Shown here one piece after another: positions 1 to 9,635 of a stretch of DNA of 64,000 bases; position 1 is the stretch's first letter, and each line of letters opens with the position of its first letter. This stretch comes from DATBHW01 sp035307385 (GTDB lineage Bacteria; Chloroflexota; Ktedonobacteria; Ktedonobacterales; DATBGS01). A model generated the notes under the pieces. It worked only from the letters and a program-made list of their open reading frames with translations, was not told where the DNA came from and ran no database searches. The stretch covers positions 113,905 to 177,904 of the forward strand of contig DATGID010000100.1 in assembly GCA_035307385.1 (NCBI GenBank). Reading direction: 5' to 3'. The position numbers were made by a program, and so were the translations under genes.

Positions 1-1268
1 CAGGGGTGGAAGTGCAGAACGGGGAAAGCCTATGGAGCACCGAAGATTCGCTGGAAGAGTTGGCAGCGCTGGCACGCACCGCCGGAGCCGAAGTTGTGGG
101 CAGCATGATGCAGCGCCTGCGCGCCCCAGACGTGCGCTATTATCTGGGCAAAGGGCGCACCGCCGAACTGGCGCAGCTTCAGCTAGAACTGGGCTTTGAT
201 CTGGTGATCTTTGATGATGAACTCTCGCCCTCACAACAGCGCAATCTGGAGGGCGAAGTCAACGCACGCGTCATTGATCGCACCGCCTTGATTCTGGACA
301 TCTTTGCTCAGCATGCCCACACCCGCGAAGGCAAATTGCAAGTCGAACTGGCGCAGCTAGAGTATCGCCTGCCACGCCTCAGCGGGCGCGGCACCTCGCT
401 GTCGCGCGTGGGCGGCGGCTCGCGGGGCGCGGGCGGCGGAGGTCAGGCAGGTGCAATTGGCGTGCGTGGTCCTGGTGAAACCAAACTGGAACTGGACCGC
501 CGACGCATCCGCAAGCGCATCAGCGATCTGCGCCACGAATTAGACGGCGTGCGCCGCCAGCGCACCCAGCAGCGCCGCGAGCGCAGCGAACAGGCTATGC
601 CGGTGGTCTCCATCGTGGGCTATACCAATGCTGGCAAATCGACCTTATTCAATGCTCTGGCGATGGCAGACGTGCTCGTCGAAAACAAACTCTTCGCCAC
701 CCTCGACCCAACCACGCGCCATCTGGTGCTGCCCAGCCACCAGGAGATTCTGCTGAGCGACACCGTGGGCTTCATTCAGAAGTTGCCCACCGATCTAGTG
801 GCCGCCTTCCGCGCCACACTGGAGGAAGTCAGCGAAGCCGACATTCTCCTCGAAGTGGTCGACATCAGCCACGAAAACGCCATTGAACAAAGTCAGACCG
901 TCAGTGAGGTGCTCGCGGAACTGGGAGCCAACGAGAAGCCGCGCGTCACTGCCCTCAATAAAATTGACTTGCTGGAAGACCCGGCAGAGCTTGATCTTAC
1001 CCTCTTTCCCAACGCCGTGCCCATCTCAGCACGCGAAGGCCGGGGACTGGAGGCCCTGATGCACAAAGTGGGGCAGGTCGTCGCCGCAGAAATGGAGCCA
1101 GTGCGAGTACGCATACCCTATGAAGCCGGGCATATGGTTGAACTTTTTCATCGGCGAGGGCGAGTGCTGCGCGAGCGGCACACCGACGAAGGCACTACCA
1201 TCGAGGGAACGCTGCCCCAGGCGCTGCATCCCCTTTTTGAGCCGTTCCAACTGCCGCGCCACAGCTAA
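1..1268 (+). CDS. hflX: GTPase HflX, ribosome-associated (5' end outside window)
   Basis: HflX is a GTP-binding protein that binds the 50S subunit and splits stalled or hibernating ribosomes. The reading frame is open to the left edge; the first in-frame start is a GTG at 6, but the residues before it (Gly-Val-Glu-Val) look like the middle of the usual N-terminal strand, so I judge the gene 5'-partial. From the GTG, the N-terminal HflX domain includes the typical DRTALILDIFAQ stretch, followed by a Gly-rich linker and a coiled segment. The G domain follows with P-loop GYTNAGKST near residue 204, DTVG near 252 and NKID near 318. No neighbour suggests an operon with hfq. Confidence 0.95.
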   Translation, partial: GVEVQNGESLWSTEDSLEELAALARTAGAEVVGSMMQRLRAPDVRYYLGKGRTAELAQLQLELGFDLVIFDDELSPSQQRNLEGEVNARVIDRTALILDIFAQHAHTREGKLQVELAQLEYRLPRLSGRGTSLSRVGGGSRGAGGGGQAGAIGVRGPGETKLELDRRRIRKRISDLRHELDGVRRQRTQQRRERSEQAMPVVSIVGYTNAGKSTLFNALAMADVLVENKLFATLDPTTRHLVLPSHQEILLSDTVGFIQKLPTDLVAAFRATLEEVSEADILLEVVDISHENAIEQSQTVSEVLAELGANEKPRVTALNKIDLLEDPAELDLTLFPNAVPISAREGRGLEALMHKVGQVVAAEMEPVRVRIPYEAGHMVELFHRRGRVLRERHTDEGTTIEGTLPQALHPLFEPFQLPRHS

Positions 1269-1310
1269 TACGCTTAGCCAATATACTAACTTGCTTAGCT
1301 CATAAGCTCG
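1269..1310. other. Short convergent gap with weak hairpin
   Basis: The 42 bases between hflX and the convergent DUF5658 gene hold a weak inverted repeat (ctaac...gttag around an agct core) that may help end transcription from both sides. There is no clear U-tract. Confidence 0.25.
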
Positions 1311-1649
1311 TTAGAGTTGGTATTGGATAAAATTCGAGAGCACGACCACCAACACCAGAATATTACACACGGCCAGCGCGGCCCGCGCCAGCAGCGGGTA
1401 GCTGCGGTTGAGCATCAGAATCCCTGCGGAGACCACGAACACCATCAGCACCTTATAGAGAATCAGCGCGCTAAAGCCCGCTTGATTGAGCAACGCCCGC
1501 ATCAGTGGATTGCCCTCGCGCATGCCAGCCTGTAAATCAATATACGTGGTCAGCAAATCACACGCATTTAGCACCGCAAACAGTGCCAGCCAGAACAACG
1601 ACCAGAAAGGGATGCGCCGCTCCCGGCGCGCAGCCGAACGCAAAATCAT
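1311..1649 (-). CDS. DUF5658 family small membrane protein
   Basis: A 112-residue integral membrane protein of unknown function. It shows the DUF5658 pattern: a first helix ending in LNACDLLTTY, a loop with an E/G-N-P-L-M motif, and two further hydrophobic helices. About three transmembrane segments are visible. The frame extends upstream to a TTG at 1676, but I chose the ATG at 1649 because AAAGGA lies 13 bases before it and the extra residues are not hydrophobic or conserved-looking. It is convergent with hflX and stands alone on its strand. The family assignment rests on motif recall. Confidence 0.7.
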   Translation of the reverse strand: MILRSAARRERRIPFWSLFWLALFAVLNACDLLTTYIDLQAGMREGNPLMRALLNQAGFSALILYKVLMVFVVSAGILMLNRSYPLLARAALAVCNILVLVVVLSNFIQYQL

Positions 1650-1838
1650 CGTAGCCAGACAATCCTTTCCCGGCAAACCATGGAGGGTCGTATAGCTTCA
1701 CCGTGCGCTCAGCCGCCAACCACTCCATCCCCTTGCGGACTGGAAAGGACACTATCAAAATCTATGCCAGACACACGCCGGGCAACCCAGGCATAAGCAT
1801 TCACAGCAAGAGTTGTAGGCTCTCGAAAGCCATCGGGT

Positions 1839-1867
1839 TTGTATCCCACGTCTGGATGTGTTATGCT
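1839..1867 (+). promoter_or_regulatory. Candidate promoter for GAF chemoreceptor gene
   Basis: TTGTAT (1839-1844), a 17-base spacer and TATGCT (1862-1867) lie about 80 bases before the ATG at 1950. The spacing is ideal and the hexamers are moderate matches. The rest of 1650-1949 shows nothing else I can support. Confidence 0.4.
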
Positions 1868-1949
1868 GGGCTGCGGAACATATCTGCTCTTCTGCATATG
1901 ATACATGCCTGCATGCTCCATCAGGGGACATGAGAAGGATGGCAAACTG

Positions 1950-3716
1950 ATGAAGCGCATCTTCTCTCAACCTTCCAATCAACCGAATGCAAAATCACTG
2001 CTGGCTGGACAGGAGTCCGAGGCAGCGCGCCGCGCCAGGCAAATTAAAGAAGTGCTGCGGTTGGGCAACGCCATGCGCGCCGAACTCCAACTGGACATCC
2101 TCCTGCGGCAAATCGTCGAAGCCATCAGCAGTTGCATCGGCTTTCGGCAGGCCATTCTCAACCTGGTACACGATGACTCGCCAGATTTGGAATGCGCCGC
2201 CTTCGTTGGCATCAGCTCGGAGGATGAGCGGCGCATGCGCGCTTCACCGCCGCCGCTCACCCGCCTGCTGGGGATGATGCGCTCGGAATTTCGCTTGAGC
2301 CAATCCTACTTTATTCCACACGAGCACGCGCATCTCGTCAACGGCATGCAGGTAGTTACGCCTAAAAACATCACCTGGCATGGGGAAAATAGCTGGCATC
2401 CCCAGGACATACTGCTGGTGCCGCTGGTCAGCCCGCGCGAAAACAAATTGCTGGGCATTCTCTCTCTGGATGACCCGGAAGACGGTCTTCAGCCTTCGCT
2501 GGAAACGATTGAAGTAATCGAACTCTTTGCAAATCAGGCGGCATTGGGGATCGATAACGCACGGGTCTTCCAACAACGTGAACAAGAGCGACGCGCGCTG
2601 GAACTGGCAATCTTTGATCTGCTTGAAGAGGTCGAGCAGGCGCGCCAGGGCAACCTGACTGTGCGCGCGCGCATCAGCGAAACGAGCCTGGGCGCGGTAG
2701 CCGACTCGCTCAATGAAATGCTCCGGGCGCTCAACGCCGTGTTGCTAGAGGTGCGCCAAGCCACCAACGTGGTCAGTAAGAGCGCCTCCGATTTGCAGAT
2801 GGCAGCCTGGCGGCTGGCGGCTGGTGCGCAGCAGCAAGAGCGGCAGGTCAACGACATTTTCAAAACCATTCGCGAGATGGCGGCCTCGGTACAGCAGGTT
2901 TCAGATAATGCTGCGACAGCCGCTGGCGTGGCACATAACGCCCTGGAGATCACCAACGAAGGACGCCAGGGCGTGGAGCGCGCCGTCCAGGGGATGAACG
3001 CGGTGCGCGAAATGGTCCTGCAATCGGCCAAAAAGATCAAACGATTGGGCGAAAGCAGTCAAGAGATTGGAGAAATTGTCCAGCTTATCTCTGATTTCGC
3101 CAGCAAGACCAACTTGCTCGCCCTCAATGCCTCCATCGAAGCCGTGCGGGCAGGCGAACATGGGCGCGGCTTTTCTGCCGTTGCCCAGGAGATTCGCAAT
3201 CTCGCCAACAGCAGCGCCGAGGCCACCAAACAGATTTCCGCGACCATCAAAAGCATTCAGAACGAGACAAACGCGGTGGTCGTCAGCATGGAGCAGAGCA
3301 CCCAGCAAGTGGTGATTCAATCGGGGATGGCAGCACATGCTGGTTCAGCGCTTCAGGCAATGGATGCCATCATGCAGCGCATCGTGCAGCACATCGAGGG
3401 CATCAGCAGCGCGGCAGCCCAGCAGGCTGCCGCTGGTGGCTCGGTGGCGCGGGCAATGGGCGACATCGCGCAAATCACCGTCTACACTGCCCGCAACATC
3501 GACCAGATGCATGCCTCAATGGGTCGCCTCACCGAACTGGCTGAATCGCTGCAACGGCGCGTCGGCGTCTTCCAACTCTCCGAAGACGATACCTCCAGGC
3601 ACAAAAGCGTGCAGGGCAAGACATCGGGAAGCATCAGCAACCCATTGCTTGCCAGGCACACTGGAGAGATGCGCGCCGAAGAGACGCCAGAGCAAAGCGC
3701 CATACGCGAAAAATAA
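1950..3716 (+). CDS. Soluble GAF-domain methyl-accepting chemotaxis protein
   Basis: A 588-residue cytoplasmic signal transducer. The N-terminal third is a GAF-type sensor ending in the family-typical QAALGIDNARVFQQ. A HAMP-like helix pair follows (ADSLNEMLRALN), then a long MCP signalling coiled coil with the hairpin-tip motif TNLLALNASIEAVRAGEHGRGF. No transmembrane helix is present, so it should sense an internal ligand. The frame reaches back to 1905, but the ATG at 1950 has AGAAGGA ten bases upstream. No CheA, CheW or other chemotaxis gene is in the window, so its partner kinase is unknown; such soluble MCP-like proteins in non-motile Chloroflexota may serve other outputs. Confidence 0.88.
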   Translation: MKRIFSQPSNQPNAKSLLAGQESEAARRARQIKEVLRLGNAMRAELQLDILLRQIVEAISSCIGFRQAILNLVHDDSPDLECAAFVGISSEDERRMRASPPPLTRLLGMMRSEFRLSQSYFIPHEHAHLVNGMQVVTPKNITWHGENSWHPQDILLVPLVSPRENKLLGILSLDDPEDGLQPSLETIEVIELFANQAALGIDNARVFQQREQERRALELAIFDLLEEVEQARQGNLTVRARISETSLGAVADSLNEMLRALNAVLLEVRQATNVVSKSASDLQMAAWRLAAGAQQQERQVNDIFKTIREMAASVQQVSDNAATAAGVAHNALEITNEGRQGVERAVQGMNAVREMVLQSAKKIKRLGESSQEIGEIVQLISDFASKTNLLALNASIEAVRAGEHGRGFSAVAQEIRNLANSSAEATKQISATIKSIQNETNAVVVSMEQSTQQVVIQSGMAAHAGSALQAMDAIMQRIVQHIEGISSAAAQQAAAGGSVARAMGDIAQITVYTARNIDQMHASMGRLTELAESLQRRVGVFQLSEDDTSRHKSVQGKTSGSISNPLLARHTGEMRAEETPEQSAIREK

Positions 3717-3737
3717 GCAGGTGCCAGGCGCGCCTGC

Positions 3738-3962
3738 TCAGGGAATAGCGTGAACTTTTGCCTCAGCAGCAGACAGCCCACCTAGTTCGGCGGGCGGGGT
3801 TTCCAGGACGGTTGCGAGCCGACGCAGCGCGTAAGGCTGTGGCTCTTCCTGTCCATGTTCAAAGCGGCTAATGGTTTCGCGCCGCAAGCCGGTCATTTCG
3901 GCAAGCTGGCTGATACTCAACCCCTGGCGCTGGCGCGCCTGGCGCAGACCACGTAACTTCAT
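3738..3962 (-). CDS. XRE-family helix-turn-helix regulator
   Basis: A 74-residue protein that is almost entirely one Cro/CI-type HTH: LRQARQRQGLSISQLAEMTGLRRETISRFEHGQ is the recognisable core, followed by the last helices and a short tail. GGAGG sits seven bases before the ATG. It is convergent with the chemoreceptor gene, only 21 bases apart, and stands just downstream of aspS on the same strand but separated by 117 bases. The target is unknown; as a stand-alone HTH it probably dimerises on a short operator. Confidence 0.85.
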   Translation of the reverse strand: MKLRGLRQARQRQGLSISQLAEMTGLRRETISRFEHGQEEPQPYALRRLATVLETPPAELGGLSAAEAKVHAIP

Positions 3963-4079
3963 GACCGTTCCTCCACGATGAGGTGCTTCTTTTCAACCAG
4001 GCTCCGTTGCCTCGTTGAAGCATTACCTACGCTTCCATCATAACATGTTCGGAGCACTCTCGTCCAGCCCTTCAGTCGC

Positions 4080-5864
4080 CTATTCCTGCACACGCAGATG
4101 CAGATCGCGCAGTTGCTCAGGCGCAACGGACGAAGGCGCCTGCATCAAGAGGTCTTGCGCGCTCTGCGTCTTGGGGAAAGCAATCACATCGCGGATGCTC
4201 TCCTCATCAGCCAGCAGCATCACCAGGCGATCCAGTCCCAGCGCAATGCCACCGTGGGGCGGCGCGCCATACTCAAACGCCTCCAGCATATGCCCAAACT
4301 GTTCCTGAATCTGCTCATCCGACAGCCCCAACAATCGGAAGACGCGGCGCTGCACATCAGCCTGATTGATACGAATGCTGCCTCCGCCGATCTCATATCC
4401 ATTGCAGATTACATCATACTGGCGCGCCCGCACCGAGAGCGGCTCGGCCTCCAGCAGCTTCTCATCCTCCGGGTGCATATTGGAGAAGGGATTGTGTTCT
4501 GCCTGATAGCGCTGCTCGTCCTCGTTCCAATCGAGCAACGGGAAGTCGACGACCCAGCACAGCCCCATCACATCATTAGGAATCAGCCCCAGGCGCTCGC
4601 CCAGCCGCACACGCATCCGTGAAAGCACATCGTTGCACACCTTGGCGCTGTCGGCCACAAAGAGCAGCAAATCGCCCGTTTGCGCCTCCAGGCGAGCGAT
4701 TACTGCCCCAAGCTGCGCCTCAGTCATGGCCTTGGTCAGCGGCGAGCGAATGCCATCCGCGCCCAGCGCCACCGTCACCAACCCCTTCGCGCCCAGTACG
4801 CGCGCTTGCTCGGTCAAGTCATCAAGCTCTCTACGTGTATAGCTCGCCGCGCCGGGCACACGCAGCCCCTTGACCATGCCACCGCTCTGGACCGCCTCGG
4901 CAAACACCCGAAAATCGCTCGCCTCTGCCAGATCGCTGATCTCGACCAGCGGCAAGCCAAAGCGAATATCAGGATGATCGGTGCCATAGCGCGCCATTAC
5001 CTCGGCATAGGTCAGGTGCGGGAACGGCTGCTGCTGGATGCGTTTCTGCGTCGTCTTCTCCACAAGCTGAATCAGCATCCCCTCAATCAGCCCCATCACA
5101 TCAGCCTCGCTGATGAACGACATCTCTACATCCAATTGGGTAAACTCCGGCTGACGGTCAGAGCGTTGATCCTCATCGCGGAAGCAGCGCGCAATCTGGA
5201 AGTAGCGATCCAGTCCCGCAACCATCAGCAACTGCTTGAACTGCTGAGGCGCCTGGGGCAAGGCATAAAACTTTCCGGCATAGAGGCGGCTCGGCACCAG
5301 ATAATCGCGCGCGCCCTCTGGCGTGCTTTTGGTCAGAATCGGCGTCTCCACCTCCACAAAGCCGCGCTCATCCATATAATCCCGAATCAGTTTCACCACG
5401 CGATGTCGCAGCACGATATTCTCACGGACAGAGGGTCGGCGCAGGTCCAGATAGCGATATTTCAGCCGCAGTGACTCTTCAGCCGTCACCTGATCGCTGA
5501 TCACAAAAGGCGTCGCGCGCGCGGGGTTCAGTATCTCCACAGTGCTGGGCGTCACCTCGATCTCGCCCGTAGCCAGATCGGGATTCTCCGAGCCAGGCAA
5601 ACGCCGCGCCACCGTCCCCTGGACACGCAGCACATATTCCGAACGCACCGACTCAGCAATCGCGTGCGCTTCGCTCGCGCCAGCGCCACGCTCGGGGTCA
5701 AAAATAATCTGCGTCACCCCATAACGGTCGCGCAGGTCAAGAAAAATCAATTTCCCATGATCGCGCCGCCGATTGACCCAGCCGGTCAGCGTCACCTGCT
5801 GGCCGACATTGGCCGCCGTCAGTTCGCCACAAGTCGCGGTGCGCAGTGTCGTCTCTAGTCCCAT
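4080..5864 (-). CDS. aspS: Aspartate--tRNA(Asp/Asn) ligase
   Basis: Class IIb aminoacyl-tRNA synthetase of 594 residues, the normal bacterial length. Visible parts are the N-terminal OB-fold anticodon-binding domain (GWVNRRRDHG), class II motif 2 with FRDEDQRSDRQPEFTQLD, the bacterial GAD insertion in the middle, and motif 3 with GLDRLVMLL near the C-terminus. The RRRDHG loop carries His where discriminating enzymes such as the E. coli one carry Leu, which hints that it may also charge tRNA(Asn). AAGAAGG precedes the ATG. It is a single-gene unit between an XRE regulator and a PP2C gene on the same strand. Confidence 0.96.
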   Translation of the reverse strand: MGLETTLRTATCGELTAANVGQQVTLTGWVNRRRDHGKLIFLDLRDRYGVTQIIFDPERGAGASEAHAIAESVRSEYVLRVQGTVARRLPGSENPDLATGEIEVTPSTVEILNPARATPFVISDQVTAEESLRLKYRYLDLRRPSVRENIVLRHRVVKLIRDYMDERGFVEVETPILTKSTPEGARDYLVPSRLYAGKFYALPQAPQQFKQLLMVAGLDRYFQIARCFRDEDQRSDRQPEFTQLDVEMSFISEADVMGLIEGMLIQLVEKTTQKRIQQQPFPHLTYAEVMARYGTDHPDIRFGLPLVEISDLAEASDFRVFAEAVQSGGMVKGLRVPGAASYTRRELDDLTEQARVLGAKGLVTVALGADGIRSPLTKAMTEAQLGAVIARLEAQTGDLLLFVADSAKVCNDVLSRMRVRLGERLGLIPNDVMGLCWVVDFPLLDWNEDEQRYQAEHNPFSNMHPEDEKLLEAEPLSVRARQYDVICNGYEIGGGSIRINQADVQRRVFRLLGLSDEQIQEQFGHMLEAFEYGAPPHGGIALGLDRLVMLLADEESIRDVIAFPKTQSAQDLLMQAPSSVAPEQLRDLHLRVQE

Positions 5865-6002
5865 CGCTTCTGCCTTCTTAATTTCTACACAGTGATGCTG
5901 AAGTTTAGCACATTTCAGCGGAAAAGAGCATGCGCGCCAGAGCGATCAACTGGAGCCGCAGAGCGTGCCCGTGGCATCAGCAAGCCATTGCCAGCGATTT
6001 TC

Positions 6003-8231
6003 TTATGGCAGCGTCATCACCAGCAGCGAGCGATCACCCAGCTCATACAGCGAGAACCCCTGCGCCCCTTGATCGAGCACGCTGATACTTTGCAGGCTAT
6101 CGAACGCGGAAGCGTCCGCATATTGCTGGCTCGGTTTGGGGTCGCTGACGCCTGTGGCTGGCGCATCGAACCGAATAATACGGTGATCGGCCCCATCACC
6201 AATAAAGAGCCGATTTTGCTGATCGCTCACCAACACCGTCGCATTGGTCAGCTTCACCCCTGTTGGAGCATAGGGTGTATTCCCGCCAGACGTCGCCGAA
6301 AACGTTGGCTGCACGGGAACGGTGGGCAGCGGAGTCAGCGGATTGAAGGTACTCGGGTCGGAGATGGGCAGGGCTGGCAAGAGCGCGCCAAAGTTGGCCG
6401 GATGCAACACCCCCGTCGGCGATAAGACACCGATGCTTCCATCGACCAGTAGTAAGTACACGAGGCCGTTCGGGGCAACCGTCATACTATGCGCCTGCAC
6501 AGGCAGCGGGGATGGTCCGAGTGGTTTGCAACTTCCCGCTGAAGTACCGGAGCAGGCATAGACGATATCACTATTCGTTCCCCGATAAATGACATACTCC
6601 TGTGTGCCATGCACCGCCAGCAGCGCCGGAAGCGCGCCGTGAGCATCCTCCGGCAAGGCCAGCAGTTGCTCAGGCTTCGCATTGGGTGTGGGCGCCAGAT
6701 GCTCGATGGTAAAATGAGACGCGCTCTCTTCATGCAGCAGATACACCTGAGAGCCATCGCTCGTCAGGTCTACCACAGACGAGTCAACCATCGCTCCACA
6801 GCTTATCGAGGCGCCTGCTTCGTCAACATTCAGAGCATACACCGGCGAGGCGCTTTGGGCTGCCACATGGGCAAACAAGACAGGCTGCGCAGAGCCAGAA
6901 CCGTTACTCTGAACTGCCACCAGATCATCGAGTCGCCCGCTCGGGGCAGCGCTGCAAGAAACCGAAAAACGCTGTGACTGGATGGTACTGAGTGGTTCGA
7001 CCAACGCCTGCGTGTTATAGTCTTCCAGCTTCTGGTGAATGGTCGGGCCAAGCACCTGTTGCACCGTAGTAATGGCCCGCTGACGGTCAGCGCTGCTCAG
7101 CCATTTATTGCCGAGGTCGGCAAGCAACGGATGCTGAGCCGCTGCCAATGTATTAATTGCCTGTGGCGCTTCCTCCTGGCGCGCTTGTGCCAGGAGTATC
7201 TGCATGCGGTTGATATCGCTGTTCAGCTGGTTCTGAGCATTGCGTGTCCAGGCGATAGGGCCAAATCCATAATCCCAGGCGGCCAGAGAGAGAAACAAAA
7301 TTGCCACAACGGCAAAGATGCGCAAGGCAAGCGACACCGGCGAGATACGCTTACGTGGCTGCTTATTCGTCTTCAAGCCAACCGTCTGCTGCGTCGAGGC
7401 ATCAACCAGCGTTGCCAGACGTTCCTGCATCTCTGGCTCCAGGGGCGGCGCTTCCACCACATGCACCAGCACGGCGGTAATATTATCCGGCCCACCCTGC
7501 TCATTGGCCTGAGCAATCAGCCCGTGCACCGCCTCCTGAGGAGTGGAAGAACTGATAATGCGATTCATCTCCTCATCGGAGACCGGACCAGAAAGCCCAT
7601 CGGAACATAGCAGCAAAAGGTCTTCGTCTTGAAGCGGCTCGATAAAAATATCCGCCTCGACCTCTGGCTGCGTTCCCAGCGCGCGGGTAATCACATTGCG
7701 ATGCGCGTGGGTACGCGCCTGCTCATCGGTCAACATCCCCGCGCGCACTTGCTCGGCCACCCAGGAATGATCGTAGGTCAACTGACGAATCTGCCCATCA
7801 CGAACCAGATAGACCCGGCTGTCGCCCACATTGGCAATATAGGCCAACGCGCCGCGAATCACCACCGCCACACAGGTTGTTCCCATGCCAGCGCGGGCAG
7901 CTTGCTCGATGGCACGATCATAGATCACCTGATTGGCCTGTTTAATGGCCTGCGCCAGAATCTCCGTCACTTCGTCGGAAGCAGCTTCATAATACTCTTC
8001 GCGGATGGTTTCCACAGCAATCTCGCTGGCGACTTCGCCAGCGGCATGCCCACCCATGCCATCGGCCACCACAAAAATAGCCCCTTTGCGTTCCATCAAC
8101 TTGGGGTCTTTCGGGATCAGGCGGGTCATACTATCTTCGTTCGAATCACGCCTGCGGCCAACATCCGTTAATTCCGCAATTTCCAGACGGAGTTGCTTGG
8201 ACAACGCCACGCTCCTCAACTCATGCCCCAT
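6003..8231 (-). CDS. Membrane PP2C Ser/Thr phosphatase with C-terminal extracytoplasmic domain
   Basis: A 742-residue protein. Residues ~17-265 are a complete PP2C (Stp/PrpC-like) phosphatase with the metal and phosphate motifs NED, DGMGGHAAGE, GMGTT, NVGDSR, CSDGL and GGPDN. One transmembrane helix follows near residues 300-325. The remaining ~415 residues should be outside the membrane. They contain repeated short beta-rich units with LxxDG/GxVYLL-like strands, suggesting a beta-propeller. Such phosphatases reverse phosphorylation by Hanks-type kinases; no kinase gene is in the window. The outer domain could let an external signal control the phosphatase, which is inference. A good promoter lies about 50 bases upstream. 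Confidence 0.9.
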   Translation of the reverse strand: MGHELRSVALSKQLRLEIAELTDVGRRRDSNEDSMTRLIPKDPKLMERKGAIFVVADGMGGHAAGEVASEIAVETIREEYYEAASDEVTEILAQAIKQANQVIYDRAIEQAARAGMGTTCVAVVIRGALAYIANVGDSRVYLVRDGQIRQLTYDHSWVAEQVRAGMLTDEQARTHAHRNVITRALGTQPEVEADIFIEPLQDEDLLLLCSDGLSGPVSDEEMNRIISSSTPQEAVHGLIAQANEQGGPDNITAVLVHVVEAPPLEPEMQERLATLVDASTQQTVGLKTNKQPRKRISPVSLALRIFAVVAILFLSLAAWDYGFGPIAWTRNAQNQLNSDINRMQILLAQARQEEAPQAINTLAAAQHPLLADLGNKWLSSADRQRAITTVQQVLGPTIHQKLEDYNTQALVEPLSTIQSQRFSVSCSAAPSGRLDDLVAVQSNGSGSAQPVLFAHVAAQSASPVYALNVDEAGASISCGAMVDSSVVDLTSDGSQVYLLHEESASHFTIEHLAPTPNAKPEQLLALPEDAHGALPALLAVHGTQEYVIYRGTNSDIVYACSGTSAGSCKPLGPSPLPVQAHSMTVAPNGLVYLLLVDGSIGVLSPTGVLHPANFGALLPALPISDPSTFNPLTPLPTVPVQPTFSATSGGNTPYAPTGVKLTNATVLVSDQQNRLFIGDGADHRIIRFDAPATGVSDPKPSQQYADASAFDSLQSISVLDQGAQGFSLYELGDRSLLVMTLP

Positions 8232-8279
8232 AACAGCATCCCGCTTTTCAGCGGACGGGGTAGTCTATACTTGGGTAGT

Positions 8280-8308
8280 ATAATACACTGGCCTGCTGAA
8301 AAACGCAA
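8280..8308 (-). promoter_or_regulatory. Promoter for PP2C gene
   Basis: Read on the minus strand, TTGCGT (8308-8303), a 17-base spacer and TATTAT (8285-8280) lie about 50 bases before the ATG at 8231. Confidence 0.5.
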
Positions 8309-8431
8309 CGAACTAAACCCTATCCAACCGAATGTCCCATCTCTTGACGAAGCGCCATTCCTTAATGGGCATCGTTACCAGGCGAGCGCTCAATCGTTTT
8401 TTCACGCAGGAAGGGAGCACCGGATACATCG

Positions 8432-9601
8432 ATGCGCATCGGAATTAATGCGCTGCTCGTTTCAGCCGCGCAGTCCTATCGAAACGCCGGAATCAGCCGC
8501 TATACGCTGGGTCTGCTGCGTGCTCTCAACAGCGCTGAGAGCACGCATGAATACAGCGTGTTTGTCAGCACGCCCGAGGCCGCCAAACAGGTGCCCATCA
8601 CCCCAAGCAGCGGTGTGGTCGTGGTTGGTCGGCGGCTCACGCACCCTGCCAGAAGGGTGTTATGGGAACAGGTGCGTTTCGCGGGCGAGATACGGACGCG
8701 CGGCCTGCAATTGCTCCACGCTCCCATGAATATCTTGCCCGCGCGCCTGCCGTGCCCTGGCATCATTACCATTCACGATCTCGCTTTTTTGCGTTTTCCC
8801 CAGTTCTTCCGGCCCACGCGTCGCGCCTATCAACAGTTTTTCACCCCGCGCAGCGCACGCCGCGCCGCGCTGATCATTGCCGTCTCCGAGCATACGCGCC
8901 AGGATATTATCGAACTCCTCAACATTCCAGAAGAGCGCGTCCGCGTGATATATCCCATACTGGAAGAACGCCTGCGGCTGCCTTGTTCCGCCGAAACCAT
9001 CCAGGCTTTTCGCCAGCGCCAGCAGCTTCCCGAACACTTCATCTTGTTTCTTGCCACGCTGGAACCACGCAAAAACATTCCGCGCCTGCTCGAAGCCTAT
9101 CGCCTCCTCAAGGAGGAAACACATCTGCCTCATACGCTCGTGCTGGCAGGAGCCAAAGGCTGGTATGCGCAAACGCTTGAACAACAGGTGCACACGCTGG
9201 GTATCCAGAACGATGTACGCTTTGTGGGGTACGTGCCTGAAGACGAAAAGATGCTCTGGTATCACACCGCCGATCTCTTCGTCTACCCCAGCCTCTATGA
9301 AGGTTTTGGCTTGCCAGTTGCCGAAGCAATGGCATGCGGTCTGCCTGTCGTTACCTCGAACGCCTCCAGCCTGCCTGAAGTCGTGGGTGATGACGGTGCC
9401 TTTGGCGAGCGGGCGGCATTGATGGCGAACCCCAATGACATTGAGTCTTTGGCACGAACTATGCAGCAGGGCTTGTGCAACAACGCCCTCCGCCAGCAAT
9501 GCCGCATACGAGGTCTGGGGAGGTCTCAACGGTTCGCCCCAGCGCCGGTTGCCCGGCAAATTATGCAAGCCTATCAGGATGCCGTGTCAGGGACACTATA
9601 G
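8432..9601 (+). CDS. Glycosyltransferase family 4 (GT-B) protein
   Basis: A 389-residue GT4-type glycosyltransferase with the two Rossmann-like halves of the GT-B fold. The N-terminal half starts with MRIGINALLVS and contains the acceptor-side motif TIHDLAF. The C-terminal half has FLATLEPRKNIPRLLEAY and the donor-binding EGFGLPVAEAMACGLPVV signature. It is the first of three same-strand genes with a WbaP-like phosphosugar transferase and a second GT4, so it most likely adds a sugar to a lipid-linked exopolysaccharide unit at the inner membrane face. The ribosome-binding site is weak. It ends 34 bases before the GTG of the next gene. Confidence 0.88.
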   Translation: MRIGINALLVSAAQSYRNAGISRYTLGLLRALNSAESTHEYSVFVSTPEAAKQVPITPSSGVVVVGRRLTHPARRVLWEQVRFAGEIRTRGLQLLHAPMNILPARLPCPGIITIHDLAFLRFPQFFRPTRRAYQQFFTPRSARRAALIIAVSEHTRQDIIELLNIPEERVRVIYPILEERLRLPCSAETIQAFRQRQQLPEHFILFLATLEPRKNIPRLLEAYRLLKEETHLPHTLVLAGAKGWYAQTLEQQVHTLGIQNDVRFVGYVPEDEKMLWYHTADLFVYPSLYEGFGLPVAEAMACGLPVVTSNASSLPEVVGDDGAFGERAALMANPNDIESLARTMQQGLCNNALRQQCRIRGLGRSQRFAPAPVARQIMQAYQDAVSGTL

Positions 9602-9635
9602 CGCCAAGAGTGAAGATGAGCCAGGGGAGGAGAAC

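Noticed and set aside
4098..5474. Long plus-strand ORFs opposite aspS (174 and 264 codons)
   Set aside because: They are mirror-frame shadows of a clear aspS; composition rich in Gln, His and Arg is typical of antisense frames.
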